Of a stretch of 64,000 nt of DNA, positions 29,982 to 38,917 are shown piece by piece. Under the pieces are notes generated by a model, which made no database searches, was not told the origin of the DNA, and saw only the letters and a list, made by a program, of their open reading frames with translations. The stretch lies in assembly GCF_000021705.1 (NCBI RefSeq), contig NC_012751.1:682001-746000 (forward strand), in the 5' to 3' direction. Numbering within the stretch: position 1 is the stretch's first letter; the number at the start of each line of letters is the position of its first letter. Source of the stretch: Candidatus Hamiltonella defensa 5AT (Acyrthosiphon pisum) (GTDB lineage: Bacteria; Pseudomonadota; Gammaproteobacteria; Enterobacterales; Enterobacteriaceae). The position numbers and the translations under genes were made by a program.

Positions 29982-31166
29982 TTATTTAATAACTTTAGCA
30001 ACCACCCCCGCACCTACGGTACGTCCCCCTTCCCTGATAGCAAAGCGGAGACCGTCGTCCATTGCAATCGGATGAATCAGAGTCACTAGCATTTTAATGT
30101 TATCACCAGGCATCACCATTTCTACCCCTTCTGGAAGCTCAATTGTCCCCGTCACATCTGTTGTACGGAAATAAAATTGGGGACGGTAACCTTTAAAAAA
30201 GGGAGTATGACGTCCTCCTTCTTCTTTTGTTAAAATATACACTTCAGCTTCAAACTTAGTATGGGGGTTTATAGATCCTGGCTTCGCCAGTACTTGGCCT
30301 CGTTCAATCTCTTCTCGCTTAATGCCTCTCAAAAGAACACCAACGTTTTCTCCCGCTCGCCCTTCATCTAACAGTTTGCGAAACATTTCTATTCCTGTGC
30401 AGGTCGTTGTTACCGTATCTTTAATCCCCACAATTTCTACTGAATCTGAGGTTTTGATCATTCCTCTTTCTACACGACCTGTGACCACCGTGCCTCGCCC
30501 TGAAATAGAAAATACATCTTCTATGGGCAGTAAAAATGGTTTATCAATATCACGTTGTGGCTCAGGAATGTATTTATCTAGAGCATTTGCCAGCTCTACA
30601 ATCTTTTCTTGATATGCCTCATCTCCCTCTAACGCCTTCAGGGCTGAGCCTTGTATTATCGGTGTATCATCACCCGGGAAGTCATATTGAGACAACAGTT
30701 CCCTCACCTCCATTTCTACGAGTTCTAATAACTCTGCATCATCCACCATGTCGCATTTGTTTAAGAAAACAAGAATGTAAGGAACCCCTACCTGACGTGC
30801 TAACAAAATGTGCTCACGAGTTTGAGGCATCGGGCCGTCTGTAGCGGCCACGACTAAAATAGCCCCATCCATCTGCGCCGCACCTGTTATCATGTTTTTA
30901 ACGTAATCGGCATGTCCCGGGCAGTCGACATGCGCATAGTGACGAGTTGGAGTTTCGTATTCAACATGAGAGGTATTGATGGTAATGCCCCGGGCTTTTT
31001 CTTCTGGTGCATTATCAATTTGGTCAAACGCACGAGCCTGACCCCCATATTTTTTAGACAGAACAGTGGTAATAGCCGCTGTTAAGGTTGTTTTACCATG
31101 GTCAACGTGACCTATTGTTCCCACGTTTATATGTGGTTTTTTACGTTCAAATTTTTCTTTAGACAC
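29982..31166 (-). CDS. tuf: Elongation factor Tu
   Basis: GTPase that delivers aminoacyl-tRNA; 394 residues, full length. Motifs: GHVDHGKTT (G1, 19-27), the switch I RGITINTSHVEYET, DCPGHADYVKNM (G3), NKCDMVDD (G4) and SALKALEGD (G5). Upstream is fusA, as for tufA of the str operon; downstream is secE, as for tufB. It therefore looks like a hybrid locus formed from the two ancestral tuf loci, with the tRNA genes that normally precede tufB absent. Confidence 0.98.
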   Translation of the reverse strand: MSKEKFERKKPHINVGTIGHVDHGKTTLTAAITTVLSKKYGGQARAFDQIDNAPEEKARGITINTSHVEYETPTRHYAHVDCPGHADYVKNMITGAAQMDGAILVVAATDGPMPQTREHILLARQVGVPYILVFLNKCDMVDDAELLELVEMEVRELLSQYDFPGDDTPIIQGSALKALEGDEAYQEKIVELANALDKYIPEPQRDIDKPFLLPIEDVFSISGRGTVVTGRVERGMIKTSDSVEIVGIKDTVTTTCTGIEMFRKLLDEGRAGENVGVLLRGIKREEIERGQVLAKPGSINPHTKFEAEVYILTKEEGGRHTPFFKGYRPQFYFRTTDVTGTIELPEGVEMVMPGDNIKMLVTLIHPIAMDDGLRFAIREGGRTVGAGVVAKVIK

Positions 31167-31251
31167 AGTGATATTCCTTAACTCTTGCGCTCTTTAATAA
31201 CGCTTTTTATAAATGGAAGAAAAAATACGAAATTTAATATTATCTTAAAAC

Positions 31252-33357
31252 TTACTTAGTATTACGTGATTCAATAATGGTTTTAGAAACATTAGCAGGC
31301 GCTTCACTGTATTGTAGAAACTCCATAGAATAAGAGGCACGCCCTTGGGTCTGGGAACGAAGATCCGTAGCATACCCAAACATTTCTGATAAAGGAACCT
31401 GTGCACGAATTGTTTTGCCTGTGGATGTATCATCCATACCGTCAATCACTCCACGGCGACGGTTTAAATCGCCAATCACATCGCCCATGTACTCTTCTGG
31501 TGTTTCCACTTCAATTTTCATAATAGGTTCAAGAAGTACAGGTTTTGCCTTCATAAAACCTTCTTTAAAAGCCATAGCCCCTGCAACTTTAAAAGCGATC
31601 TCAGAAGAGTCGACATCGTGGTAAGAACCATCAAAAACGGCAACCCGCACATCTACAACAGGATAAGCAGCCAGCACGCCATTTTTTAGTTGTTCCTGTA
31701 CCCCTTTATCCACAGCAGGTATGTACTCTTTCGGTATCACACCCCCGACAATTTCATTTAAAAATTCATATCCTTTGCCACCTGGTTCTAGAGGTTCAAT
31801 GCGTAACCAGACATGACCATATTGACCCCGACCACCTGATTGACGAATAAATTTACCTTCTTGTTCGACTGTCTTACGGATGGTTTCACGATAAGCCACC
31901 TGAGGTTTCCCTACATTAGCCTCTACGTTAAATTCACGTTTCATACGGTCAACCAAAATATCCAAATGAAGTTCGCCCATTCCTGCGATAATGGTTTGAC
32001 TAGATTCTTCATCTGTCCACACACGAAAAGAAGGATCTTCTTTCGCCAAACGACCTAATGCAATTCCCATTTTTTCTTGATCTGCTTTGGTTTTTGGCTC
32101 CAATGCAACAGAAATAACAGGCTCTGGAAATTCCATGCGTTCTAAAATAACAGGGTGAGCTAAATCACATAAGGTATCGCCAGTAGTAGCATCTTTCAAA
32201 CCAATCGCCGCTGCGATGTCACCTGCACGAACTTCTTTGATCTCTTCACGTTTATTGGCATGCATTTGTACGATACGACCAATACGTTCTTTTTGTCCTT
32301 TAACAGAGTTCAATACAGTGTCGCCAGAATTCACAACACCAGAATAAACACGGAAAAATGTCAGATTACCGACAAAAGGGTCAGTTGCAATTTTGAAAGC
32401 CAATGCGGAAAAAGGTTCTTCGTCTTTTGAATGACGTATAACGGGAGTCCCTTTATCATCTAGAACTCCTTTTATAGCTTCAACATCGATAGGCGCTGGA
32501 AGATATTCTATAACGGCATCTAGCATTGCCTGAACACCTTTGTTTTTAAATGCAGAACCGCATGTCACCAAAATAATTTCATTTTTTAATGCTCTCTGAC
32601 GTAAGCCTTGCTTTATTTCTTCTTCCGTTAACTCTTCGCCACCCAAATATTTATCCATTAATTCTTCCGAAGCTTCTGCCGCAGATTCAATCATATTTTG
32701 GCGCCACTTTTCAGCCAGTTGCTGCATATCATCAGGCACATCCTGATATTCAAAGGTTAAACCTTGATCTTTTTCATTCCAGTGAATAGCCTTCATTTTT
32801 ACGAGATCAATCACACCGGTAAATTTTTCTTCTGAACCTATGGCCAATTGAATAGGAACGGGATTTGCTGCCAACCGGGTTTTTATTTGTTCCACCACGC
32901 GTAAAAAATTAGCGCCCATACGATCCATTTTATTGACAAATGCAATACGTGGAACATGATATTTATTGGCTTGTCGCCATACAGTTTCAGACTGAGGTTG
33001 GACTCCACCTACTGCACAGTAGACCATCACGGCGCCGTCCAAAACGCGCATCGAACGTTCTACTTCAATAGTAAAATCAACGTGCCCAGGAGTATCAATG
33101 ATATTGATTCGATGCGGCTCAAACTGTTTCGCCATACCAGACCAAAAAGCAGTCGTGGCAGCAGAAGTAATGGTAATACCCCGTTCTTTTTCTTGCTCCA
33201 TCCAGTCCATGGTGGCTGCACCATCATGCACTTCACCAATTTTGTGATTCACACCAGTATAAAGCAAGATACGTTCAGTCGTCGTTGTTTTACCAGCGTC
33301 GATATGAGCGCTAATACCGATGTTGCGGTAGTGCTTAATCGGGGTTTTACGGGCCAT
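31252..33357 (-). CDS. fusA: Elongation factor G
   Basis: Translocation GTPase of 701 residues. G1 AHIDAGKTTTTERIL, switch RGITITSAATTAFW, G3 DTPGHVDFTIEVERSMRVLDGAV and G4 NKMDRMGAN are intact. Domain IV loop SGGRGQYGHVWLRIEP and domain V are present through the usual C-terminus (ASYSMEFLQYSEAPANV). Part of rpsL-rpsG-fusA-tuf. Confidence 0.98.
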   Translation of the reverse strand: MARKTPIKHYRNIGISAHIDAGKTTTTERILLYTGVNHKIGEVHDGAATMDWMEQEKERGITITSAATTAFWSGMAKQFEPHRINIIDTPGHVDFTIEVERSMRVLDGAVMVYCAVGGVQPQSETVWRQANKYHVPRIAFVNKMDRMGANFLRVVEQIKTRLAANPVPIQLAIGSEEKFTGVIDLVKMKAIHWNEKDQGLTFEYQDVPDDMQQLAEKWRQNMIESAAEASEELMDKYLGGEELTEEEIKQGLRQRALKNEIILVTCGSAFKNKGVQAMLDAVIEYLPAPIDVEAIKGVLDDKGTPVIRHSKDEEPFSALAFKIATDPFVGNLTFFRVYSGVVNSGDTVLNSVKGQKERIGRIVQMHANKREEIKEVRAGDIAAAIGLKDATTGDTLCDLAHPVILERMEFPEPVISVALEPKTKADQEKMGIALGRLAKEDPSFRVWTDEESSQTIIAGMGELHLDILVDRMKREFNVEANVGKPQVAYRETIRKTVEQEGKFIRQSGGRGQYGHVWLRIEPLEPGGKGYEFLNEIVGGVIPKEYIPAVDKGVQEQLKNGVLAAYPVVDVRVAVFDGSYHDVDSSEIAFKVAGAMAFKEGFMKAKPVLLEPIMKIEVETPEEYMGDVIGDLNRRRGVIDGMDDTSTGKTIRAQVPLSEMFGYATDLRSQTQGRASYSMEFLQYSEAPANVSKTIIESRNTK

Positions 33358-33488
33358 TTTATCCTCTATTTTTCCTAAAAGCCTCTTCGAGCTTCACCTA
33401 CGCTTACTGATTTTTTAAGGGAAACTCACTGCTCATTTATATTGTATTAAATACGCTTATTTCAGCAAAATTTTCGAGCGGTGAAACA

Positions 33489-33959
33489 CTACCAACGATA
33501 ATGTGCAAAAGCTTTATTGGCTTCTGCCGTACGGTGAACATCCTCACATTTTTTTACAGCAGACCCTTTTTTCTCCATCGCATCAGCCAATTCGTTTGCC
33601 AGACGTAGTGCCATAGATTTATCGCCACGTTTACGGGCTGCTTCTACAATCCAGCGCATGGCCAAAGCATTACGTCGAACTGGACGAACCTCGATAGGCA
33701 CCTGATAGGTAGAACCCCCAACACGCCTGGACTTCACCTCAACTGTGGGACGCACATTGTTTAAAGCCGCTTCAAAAGCGTCTAGATGACTTTTAGAAGA
33801 ACGTTGAACTAGTATTTCCAACGCAGTGTATACTATAGATTCTGAGAGGGATTTTTTACCACTAACCATCAGGATATTAATAAATTTTGCTAACAATTCA
33901 GATGAAAATTTAGGATCTGGTAAAATTTTACGTTGACCAACAATACGACGACGTGGCAT
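33489..33959 (-). CDS. rpsG: 30S ribosomal protein S7
   Basis: Small-subunit head protein, 156 residues, binding the 3' domain of 16S rRNA. The sequence MPRRRIVGQRKILPDPKFSSELLAKFINILM and the central RRVGGSTYQVPIEVRPVRRNALAMRWIVEAARKRG are canonical. S7 regulates the str operon in E. coli by binding the rpsL-rpsG spacer, here 97 bases. Confidence 0.98.
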   Translation of the reverse strand: MPRRRIVGQRKILPDPKFSSELLAKFINILMVSGKKSLSESIVYTALEILVQRSSKSHLDAFEAALNNVRPTVEVKSRRVGGSTYQVPIEVRPVRRNALAMRWIVEAARKRGDKSMALRLANELADAMEKKGSAVKKCEDVHRTAEANKAFAHYRW

Positions 33960-34056
33960 TAAAATAACTCCGTTGTTAATTCAGGGTTACCCAAAACTCT
34001 GAACATTTATTTTGATATGAAAGTGAAATGTCTGGCCTTACTTAACGAAGTGATTA

Positions 34057-34431
34057 TCAAGCCTTTGGCCTTGCTGCACCATATTTTGAACGAGCCTGTT
34101 TACGATCTTTGACACCAGAACAGTCAAGGGCGCCGCGAACGATATGATATTTAACCCCGGGCAAATCTTTAACCCCCCCCCCTTTAACCAAAAGAACACC
34201 GTGTTCCTGCACATTATGACCCTCACCACCGATGTAACAAATACATTCATAACCGTTAGTAAAGACCACAGTACAAACTTTACGCATTGCAGAGTTAGGC
34301 TTTCTAGGGGTGGTGGTGTACACACGTTTACATACCCCACGTTTCTGAGGAGAAGCTGCTAGTGCAGGAGCCTTGCTCTTCACAGACTTCTTAACGCGTT
34401 GTTTGCGAATCAGTTGAGTAATTGTTGGCAT
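34057..34431 (-). CDS. rpsL: 30S ribosomal protein S12 (Arg at position 43)
   Basis: Decoding-centre protein of 124 residues. The loop reads VYTTTPRKPNSAMRK, so residue 43 (counting Met) is Arg, codon AGA at 34303-34305 on -. E. coli has Lys there, and the K43R change (K42R without Met) is a classic streptomycin-resistance allele. Lys88 in GGVKDLPGVKYH is retained. Several neighbouring residues also differ from E. coli (VVFTNGYECIC). First gene of the str operon with a strong promoter upstream. Confidence 0.97.
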   Translation of the reverse strand: MPTITQLIRKQRVKKSVKSKAPALAASPQKRGVCKRVYTTTPRKPNSAMRKVCTVVFTNGYECICYIGGEGHNVQEHGVLLVKGGGVKDLPGVKYHIVRGALDCSGVKDRKQARSKYGAARPKA

Positions 34432-34488
34432 TCTTTAGAGAACTCCTAATTTTTTGTATGCAGTCATCGCAAAATACGAGGACGCAGA

Positions 34489-34517
34489 ATTCTATGGCTG
34501 ACTTTTTAATGTGTCAA
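34489..34517 (-). promoter_or_regulatory. Sigma-70 promoter of the str operon
   Basis: On - a perfect TTGACA (34512-34517) and TAGAAT (34489-34494) are spaced by exactly 17 bases, about 58 bases upstream of the rpsL start. Near-consensus boxes and the position before a highly expressed operon make this the clearest promoter in the window. Confidence 0.85.
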
Positions 34518-35352
34518 GAAATATACAGATTATCTGAGAGATAATCGTATCTGGAAAAACTTTAAATATAAATAAAAAATTGATTTATAATGTTTTTATT
34601 GAATCTCGTTTTATTTTTGCAATCCCCTTATTTTTGATTGATTTATTTCACTGATGCCTAAAAATGTTAATATCAAATACATTTTTTTCTTGAAACTCAA
34701 ACCAGAATAGTTCGTAAATGTTGCTCGTAAAAGAATGAGAGTGTGAATATGATGAATAAATTACAAGCTTTACGCCAATTCAGCACTATTGTGGCGGATA
34801 CGGGTGATATCTCAGCGATACAATCTTATCAACCCGAAGACACGACCACGAATCCTTCATTAATTTTAAATGCCACAAAAATTCCAGCATATCGCCACTT
34901 GATCGATCGATCCGTGGCTTGGGCTAAAAGGCAAAGCTCAGATCCAAAACAACATCAGATTGACGCTACCGATAAACTCGCTGTCGACATTGGGGTAGAA
35001 ATTTTAAAATTGATTCCTGGTCGTATTTCGACCGAAGTGGATGCTTGTCTGTCTTATGATATCCACGCCAGTATTGAAAAAGCTCAAAAGTTAATCTCAC
35101 TTTATCATGAAGCCGATATTCATAAAGATCGTATCTTGATTAAACTGGCTGCGACTTGGCAAGGCATCCGTGCTGCTGAAGCCCTGGAAAAATTAGGGAT
35201 TCGTTGTAATCTGACCCTGTTATTTTCTTTTGCTCAGGCACGTGCTTGTGCAGAGGCAGGCGTTTTTCTGATTTCACCTTTTGTTGGTCGTATTCTTGAC
35301 TGGTATAAAAAGAATAGTGATACGAAAGAGTTTTTACCTACTCAAGATCCTG

Positions 35353-37697
35353 ATTAGGTAAGCAGGCCGCAAGTGCCCACTCCCTCAAGAACCGTACGTG
35401 CGAGTTACCCCGCATACGGCTCACGCAACTTACTCACTTCAACATTTTTCCTTTTTTGCTATGTAATTGTCTGTGGCAATTAGCATGTAACAATCTTAGA
35501 TTAGCCAGCTTGTTGTCACCCCCTTCAGCTTTAGGCTGAATATGATGAACATGCAATTGTTCACCATTGTCCAACTCTTGATCACAGAGAGGACAATAAC
35601 CTTTCTGTCGCTTATAGAGGTTAACTTTGACACCGTAAATAAAAGGCTGTTTACGTGCCTGCCTATTACGCCAATAGTCACGCAATTCCGGATTGTCGGG
35701 GGAAGCATTTTTTGGAACTAGCCAATGACGCTGTATTTTTGTCCATGCATGCTTCCAAAGAAATCCACCGGTTGATTTATCCATAAATACTGAATAGTCT
35801 TCTCTACCTGGTATCTTGCCTAAGTAGTGTTTTCTTCGCCACCACCAGTGTTTATTGGGATGACGTCGATACAAATATCTACGTTGGCGGATCCACATCC
35901 ATTGGTCTAATGCACTGAATGTTCTTTTTGAAGCACCAATACGATAGTAATTACACCATCCTATTATCTTGGCATTCAGTTGTCTTATTCCTTCTTGTGT
36001 CGGCATACCGATAATACCTTTCCAGGTCATTCTCATTTGCTGTTTGTACCTTTTCATCGACTCCTTTGAGGGCTTCGTTAACAATATATATCCCCGTTTT
36101 CTGTGGCGATTGTCATAATGTCGTATATTAAATCCCAGGAAGTCGAATCCTTCCTTCAAGTGTTTGATACTGGTTTTTTCTTCAGAAAGAGCTAACCCTC
36201 TCTGAGCTAACCAAATTTGCAACTTTATTTTGGCAGTTTCGCACTCTTCACGGGATTTACCGAATACGACAAAATCATCCGCATAACGAACTACTGCATA
36301 AGGTTGCCCTTGTTTTGGCGTGCCGTTTTTCCAGTATTGAATACCCAGTAAGGTCTCCATTCCGTGGAGTGCAATATTGGCCAGTAGTGGACTGATAATC
36401 CCGCCTTGCGGAGTACCTGCAACATTGGGTATATAGTTGCCATGTTCCAGCACACCGGCTTGTAACCATTGTTTAATCATGTTTCTTTCGGGGAATCCCC
36501 CGATTTTTTTTATGAGAAAATTATGGTCAATGTTGTCAAATGCGCCTTTAATATCTGCATCTAGTACCCAGTGCCGTGTCCCTCGTGCTCTGGCAATACA
36601 GAAAATTTTTTGTATTGCGTCATGGGCACTTCGCCCCGGTCTAAATCCGTAGCTGACTGGTTCAAATTTTGCTTCCCAATAAGGTTCCAGCGCCGATTTA
36701 ACTATCGCTTGTCTACAGCGGTCGAGAATGGTTGGGATCCCAAGAGGGCGTTTTTTTCCATTCTTTTTTGCTATGTAAACTCGTTTTACTGGATAAACCT
36801 TTTCTGAAGTTGTTTGGCTTAATAACTTATAAAGATGTTCTCGTCCTTTATGGTCATTAATTACCTGATTATCTACTCCAGCCGTGTGTTTTCCCCGATT
36901 GACCTGAGTGACTTTCCTGATAGCCAGAAGATGGTTAGCTCTTGATTTCATCATGAGTTTTTGCAGATTTCTGACTTTCTTTAAGTCACCTGTTGCTGAA
37001 GCCCTATATATTCTTTGCCTTAGATTATTAATCATGGCTGTCACAACACGCCAGTTAATAGCATGCCATTCCAGTTGTTGTTCATAGTTTTGATTTATTA
37101 CGTTTGCCATAGGCATCTAACTCTTCTAAATCAATTCATAACCTTGGTAAAGGATTATATGGGTAAGTCACCCGTTCCACGTCAGCCTCTTTTCAGAGTA
37201 AAGTAATTACCTCTATCAATCCTGTTATGATTTCCAGTTGCCTTTCGGCTGATTGCCTTCGCTTTTTGGAACGTCTTATGCCCACTGTCTCTTAGTATTT
37301 ACATCAACACTAAAAGATTAATGGGGTTACCGTGTTTCACACCATGAAGATACATTGAGTGGGCTGCCTCCTCTATGCCGGGGAACGGGATCCGTCGTAA
37401 AGAACGAACACTCTTCTTTACCCGTTTCTAACTGTCGTTAAACTTCCCCATAACACGTCACATCTGATTTCGTGTTTTACTTGCTTACGACATTTTAATA
37501 ACGGAGATTCACTTTATTCAACCCATTTCAGTTTTGCCTTGCCCCTATTTCTTATTCAGCTTAATACTTTAGTTAGGCTTTCATTCTCGCTTAGCACAAG
37601 AGAATTACTCCTCTTGCACCGAGTAAGTGGCAATAAGGTTTCGGATCAACCTTACCCTTTTTCAAGGGACTTCTGTGGTGCAACTTTCACGTCGCAC
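35353..37697 (-). mobile_element. Group II intron, copy A (in talB)
   Basis: 2345-base retroelement. Read on -, it begins GTGCGACGTG (the GUGYG 5' end) at 37697 and ends CTTACCTAAT at 35353, just after domain VI. Domain V is at 35389-35422, starting GAGCCGTATGCG and ending CGTACGGTTC. No target duplication is present, as expected for retrohoming: the flanks join to give an intact talB frame. It encodes an apparently complete maturase. Copies B and D have the same length and are almost identical, so amplification was recent. Confidence 0.95.
35434..37116 (-). CDS. ltrA: Group II intron reverse transcriptase/maturase, copy A
   Basis: Intron-encoded protein of 560 residues that binds its intron RNA, promotes splicing and reverse-transcribes it at new sites. 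Order of domains: RT fingers and palm with GKKRPLGIPTILDRCRQ (120-134), YGFRPGRSAHDAI (156-168) and catalytic YADD (278-281); maturase domain X around 330-420 (GFNIRHY, LNAKIIGWCNYY); then a C-terminal HNH endonuclease with CPLC (about 520) and HVHHIQPKAEGGDNKLANLRLLHANCH. All motifs are intact; with copy B this is a candidate active source for the family. Confidence 0.95.
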   Translation of the reverse strand: MPMANVINQNYEQQLEWHAINWRVVTAMINNLRQRIYRASATGDLKKVRNLQKLMMKSRANHLLAIRKVTQVNRGKHTAGVDNQVINDHKGREHLYKLLSQTTSEKVYPVKRVYIAKKNGKKRPLGIPTILDRCRQAIVKSALEPYWEAKFEPVSYGFRPGRSAHDAIQKIFCIARARGTRHWVLDADIKGAFDNIDHNFLIKKIGGFPERNMIKQWLQAGVLEHGNYIPNVAGTPQGGIISPLLANIALHGMETLLGIQYWKNGTPKQGQPYAVVRYADDFVVFGKSREECETAKIKLQIWLAQRGLALSEEKTSIKHLKEGFDFLGFNIRHYDNRHRKRGYILLTKPSKESMKRYKQQMRMTWKGIIGMPTQEGIRQLNAKIIGWCNYYRIGASKRTFSALDQWMWIRQRRYLYRRHPNKHWWWRRKHYLGKIPGREDYSVFMDKSTGGFLWKHAWTKIQRHWLVPKNASPDNPELRDYWRNRQARKQPFIYGVKVNLYKRQKGYCPLCDQELDNGEQLHVHHIQPKAEGGDNKLANLRLLHANCHRQLHSKKGKMLK

Positions 37698-38050
37698 GTG
37701 TTCTTTCTGTACAAAAAATTTATCATTATTATAAAAAACACGGTTATGAGACCGTGGTAATGGGTGCTAGTTTTCGTAATACAGCTGAAATTTTAGAATT
37801 GGCCGGTTGTGACCGCTTAACGATCTCACCCGCCTTATTGCAGGAATTATCAGAGCAACAAGGTACTGTGGAGCAGAAGTTAGTGTTTCGGGGTGCCCTG
37901 AAAGAAAAGCCAACGCCCCTTACAGAATCTGAATTTTACTGGCAACACAATCAGGATCCCATGGCTGTCGAGAAACTCTCTGAGGGCATCCGTAAATTTG
38001 CAGAAGATCAAGAAAAATTAAAAAATGTGATTTCTAACCTGCTTGCTTAA

Positions 38051-38200
38051 AATGCTTCTTTGATTGAACTGTCTTTTTATTTTCCAATAATTTTTTGACC
38101 AATGGCGTCATAATCAACTCGATTGCCAATCTTATAAGGCGTAGCGTCGTCATACGTATGTAAATATTTTCGTTTTAAACCTGTTCCAGATTCAGCATAT
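38051..38200. other. talB-zapD convergent spacer
   Basis: 150 bases between converging stops. On - a frame stays open from inside the end of zapD to a TAA at 38077-38079 (…TPYKIGNRVDYDAIGQKIIGK); it has no start of its own and I do not recognise it. yacG, which follows zapD in E. coli, is absent. Confidence 0.3.
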
Positions 38201-38917
38201 TTAGCAGCACGCCAGTTCAAATGAAAAATTATCTACAGAACGACTCTGTTCAGGCTCTAAGGGGATAAAATGAATCACATAACGGTTTTTATGACCCGAA
38301 ATTTTTGGATAAACACGATGTTTTAATGGAATACGTAACCTCAATAACTCCCCTTTTTCTGTATTTCCTTTAAAAAATCCATTCGAACTATTTACCATCT
38401 CAAGCGAACCAGACTGACGAACGAAATCTAAAATCATCATCAGTGCATGATGTAAAGGTTTTAAAGTGTGAATGATATGATCGATATACTGAGTTTGATC
38501 TTCATCAGGTAAATGCAGCCATAGATGTAATGCCGGCAAATCAAAGCTACAACATCCCCCGGCAATACTTAAACGTTGTCGAACCGATATGATTAAGCGA
38601 TCTGCTTTTAGATGATCTCGAATACGAGGTGCCGATATGAGTGCGTTCGTAGAGTCTTCTAATTTTGTGATTAAAGAGTCAATCAGATCTTTATCTGTGT
38701 TAGGTGCGCAGAGCCAATTTGATAATTTTTGTTGTTGATGTTCTAGTTTTTTCAATAAATCGCCTCGAATTTCGAAGCGCTCCAGTATATCTATTAAATC
38801 TGAAGCTGCGCGGAAAAAGGTTAAAGCAGATGCAATATTTTTGAAATTTTTTTGATACAGCAATTGTTTTAATAAATATTCAATACGAAGCCAAGTACGC
38901 ATTTTTTCATTGAGTGG
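38201..38917 (-). pseudogene. zapD: Cell-division protein ZapD lacking its first codons
   Basis: ZapD (YacF) binds FtsZ and bundles protofilaments. The visible 238 codons run from PLNEKMRTWLRIEYLL to the family C-terminus FELACC, including PRIRDHLKADRLIISVRQRLSIAGGCCSFDLP. E. coli ZapD has 247 residues and PLNEK starts at residue 10, so exactly the first nine codons and the start are missing, replaced by the 3' end of intron copy B (same orientation). The opposite intron flank is a trbC gene, so the missing exon has been carried elsewhere. An ORF starting inside the intron (ATG at 38989) reads in frame into zapD and could give a fusion product. Confidence 0.9.

Larger units (their letters stand above)
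34749..38050 (+). pseudogene. talB: Transaldolase B split by an antisense group II intron
   Basis: Pentose-phosphate enzyme moving a dihydroxyacetone unit from sedoheptulose-7-phosphate. Exon 1 (34749-35352) runs to ...PTQDP plus one base; exon 2 (37698-38050) resumes GT-GTT-CTT (VLSVQKIYHYYKKHGYETVVMGASFRN). Joined, they give exactly 318 residues, DPG-VLSV, matching E. coli TalB (317). The Schiff-base Lys lies in RILIKLAATWQGIRAAE. The intron (copy A) points the opposite way, so talB mRNA cannot be spliced; the real product stops at DPD. A start at GTG 34743 or ATG 34752 is also possible. It is divergent from rpsL. Confidence 0.93.

Noticed and set aside
17238..34431. Many + strand frames of 60-140 codons across the rpoC-rpsL block
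   Set aside because: They lie antisense to highly conserved essential genes, lack ribosome sites and any family pattern.
37539..37760. 73-codon open frame on + at the 5' end of intron copy A (also 41104, 58960)
   Set aside because: It repeats in each intron copy, runs through the ribozyme 5' domain and changes its end with the flank. It is structural RNA sequence, not a gene.
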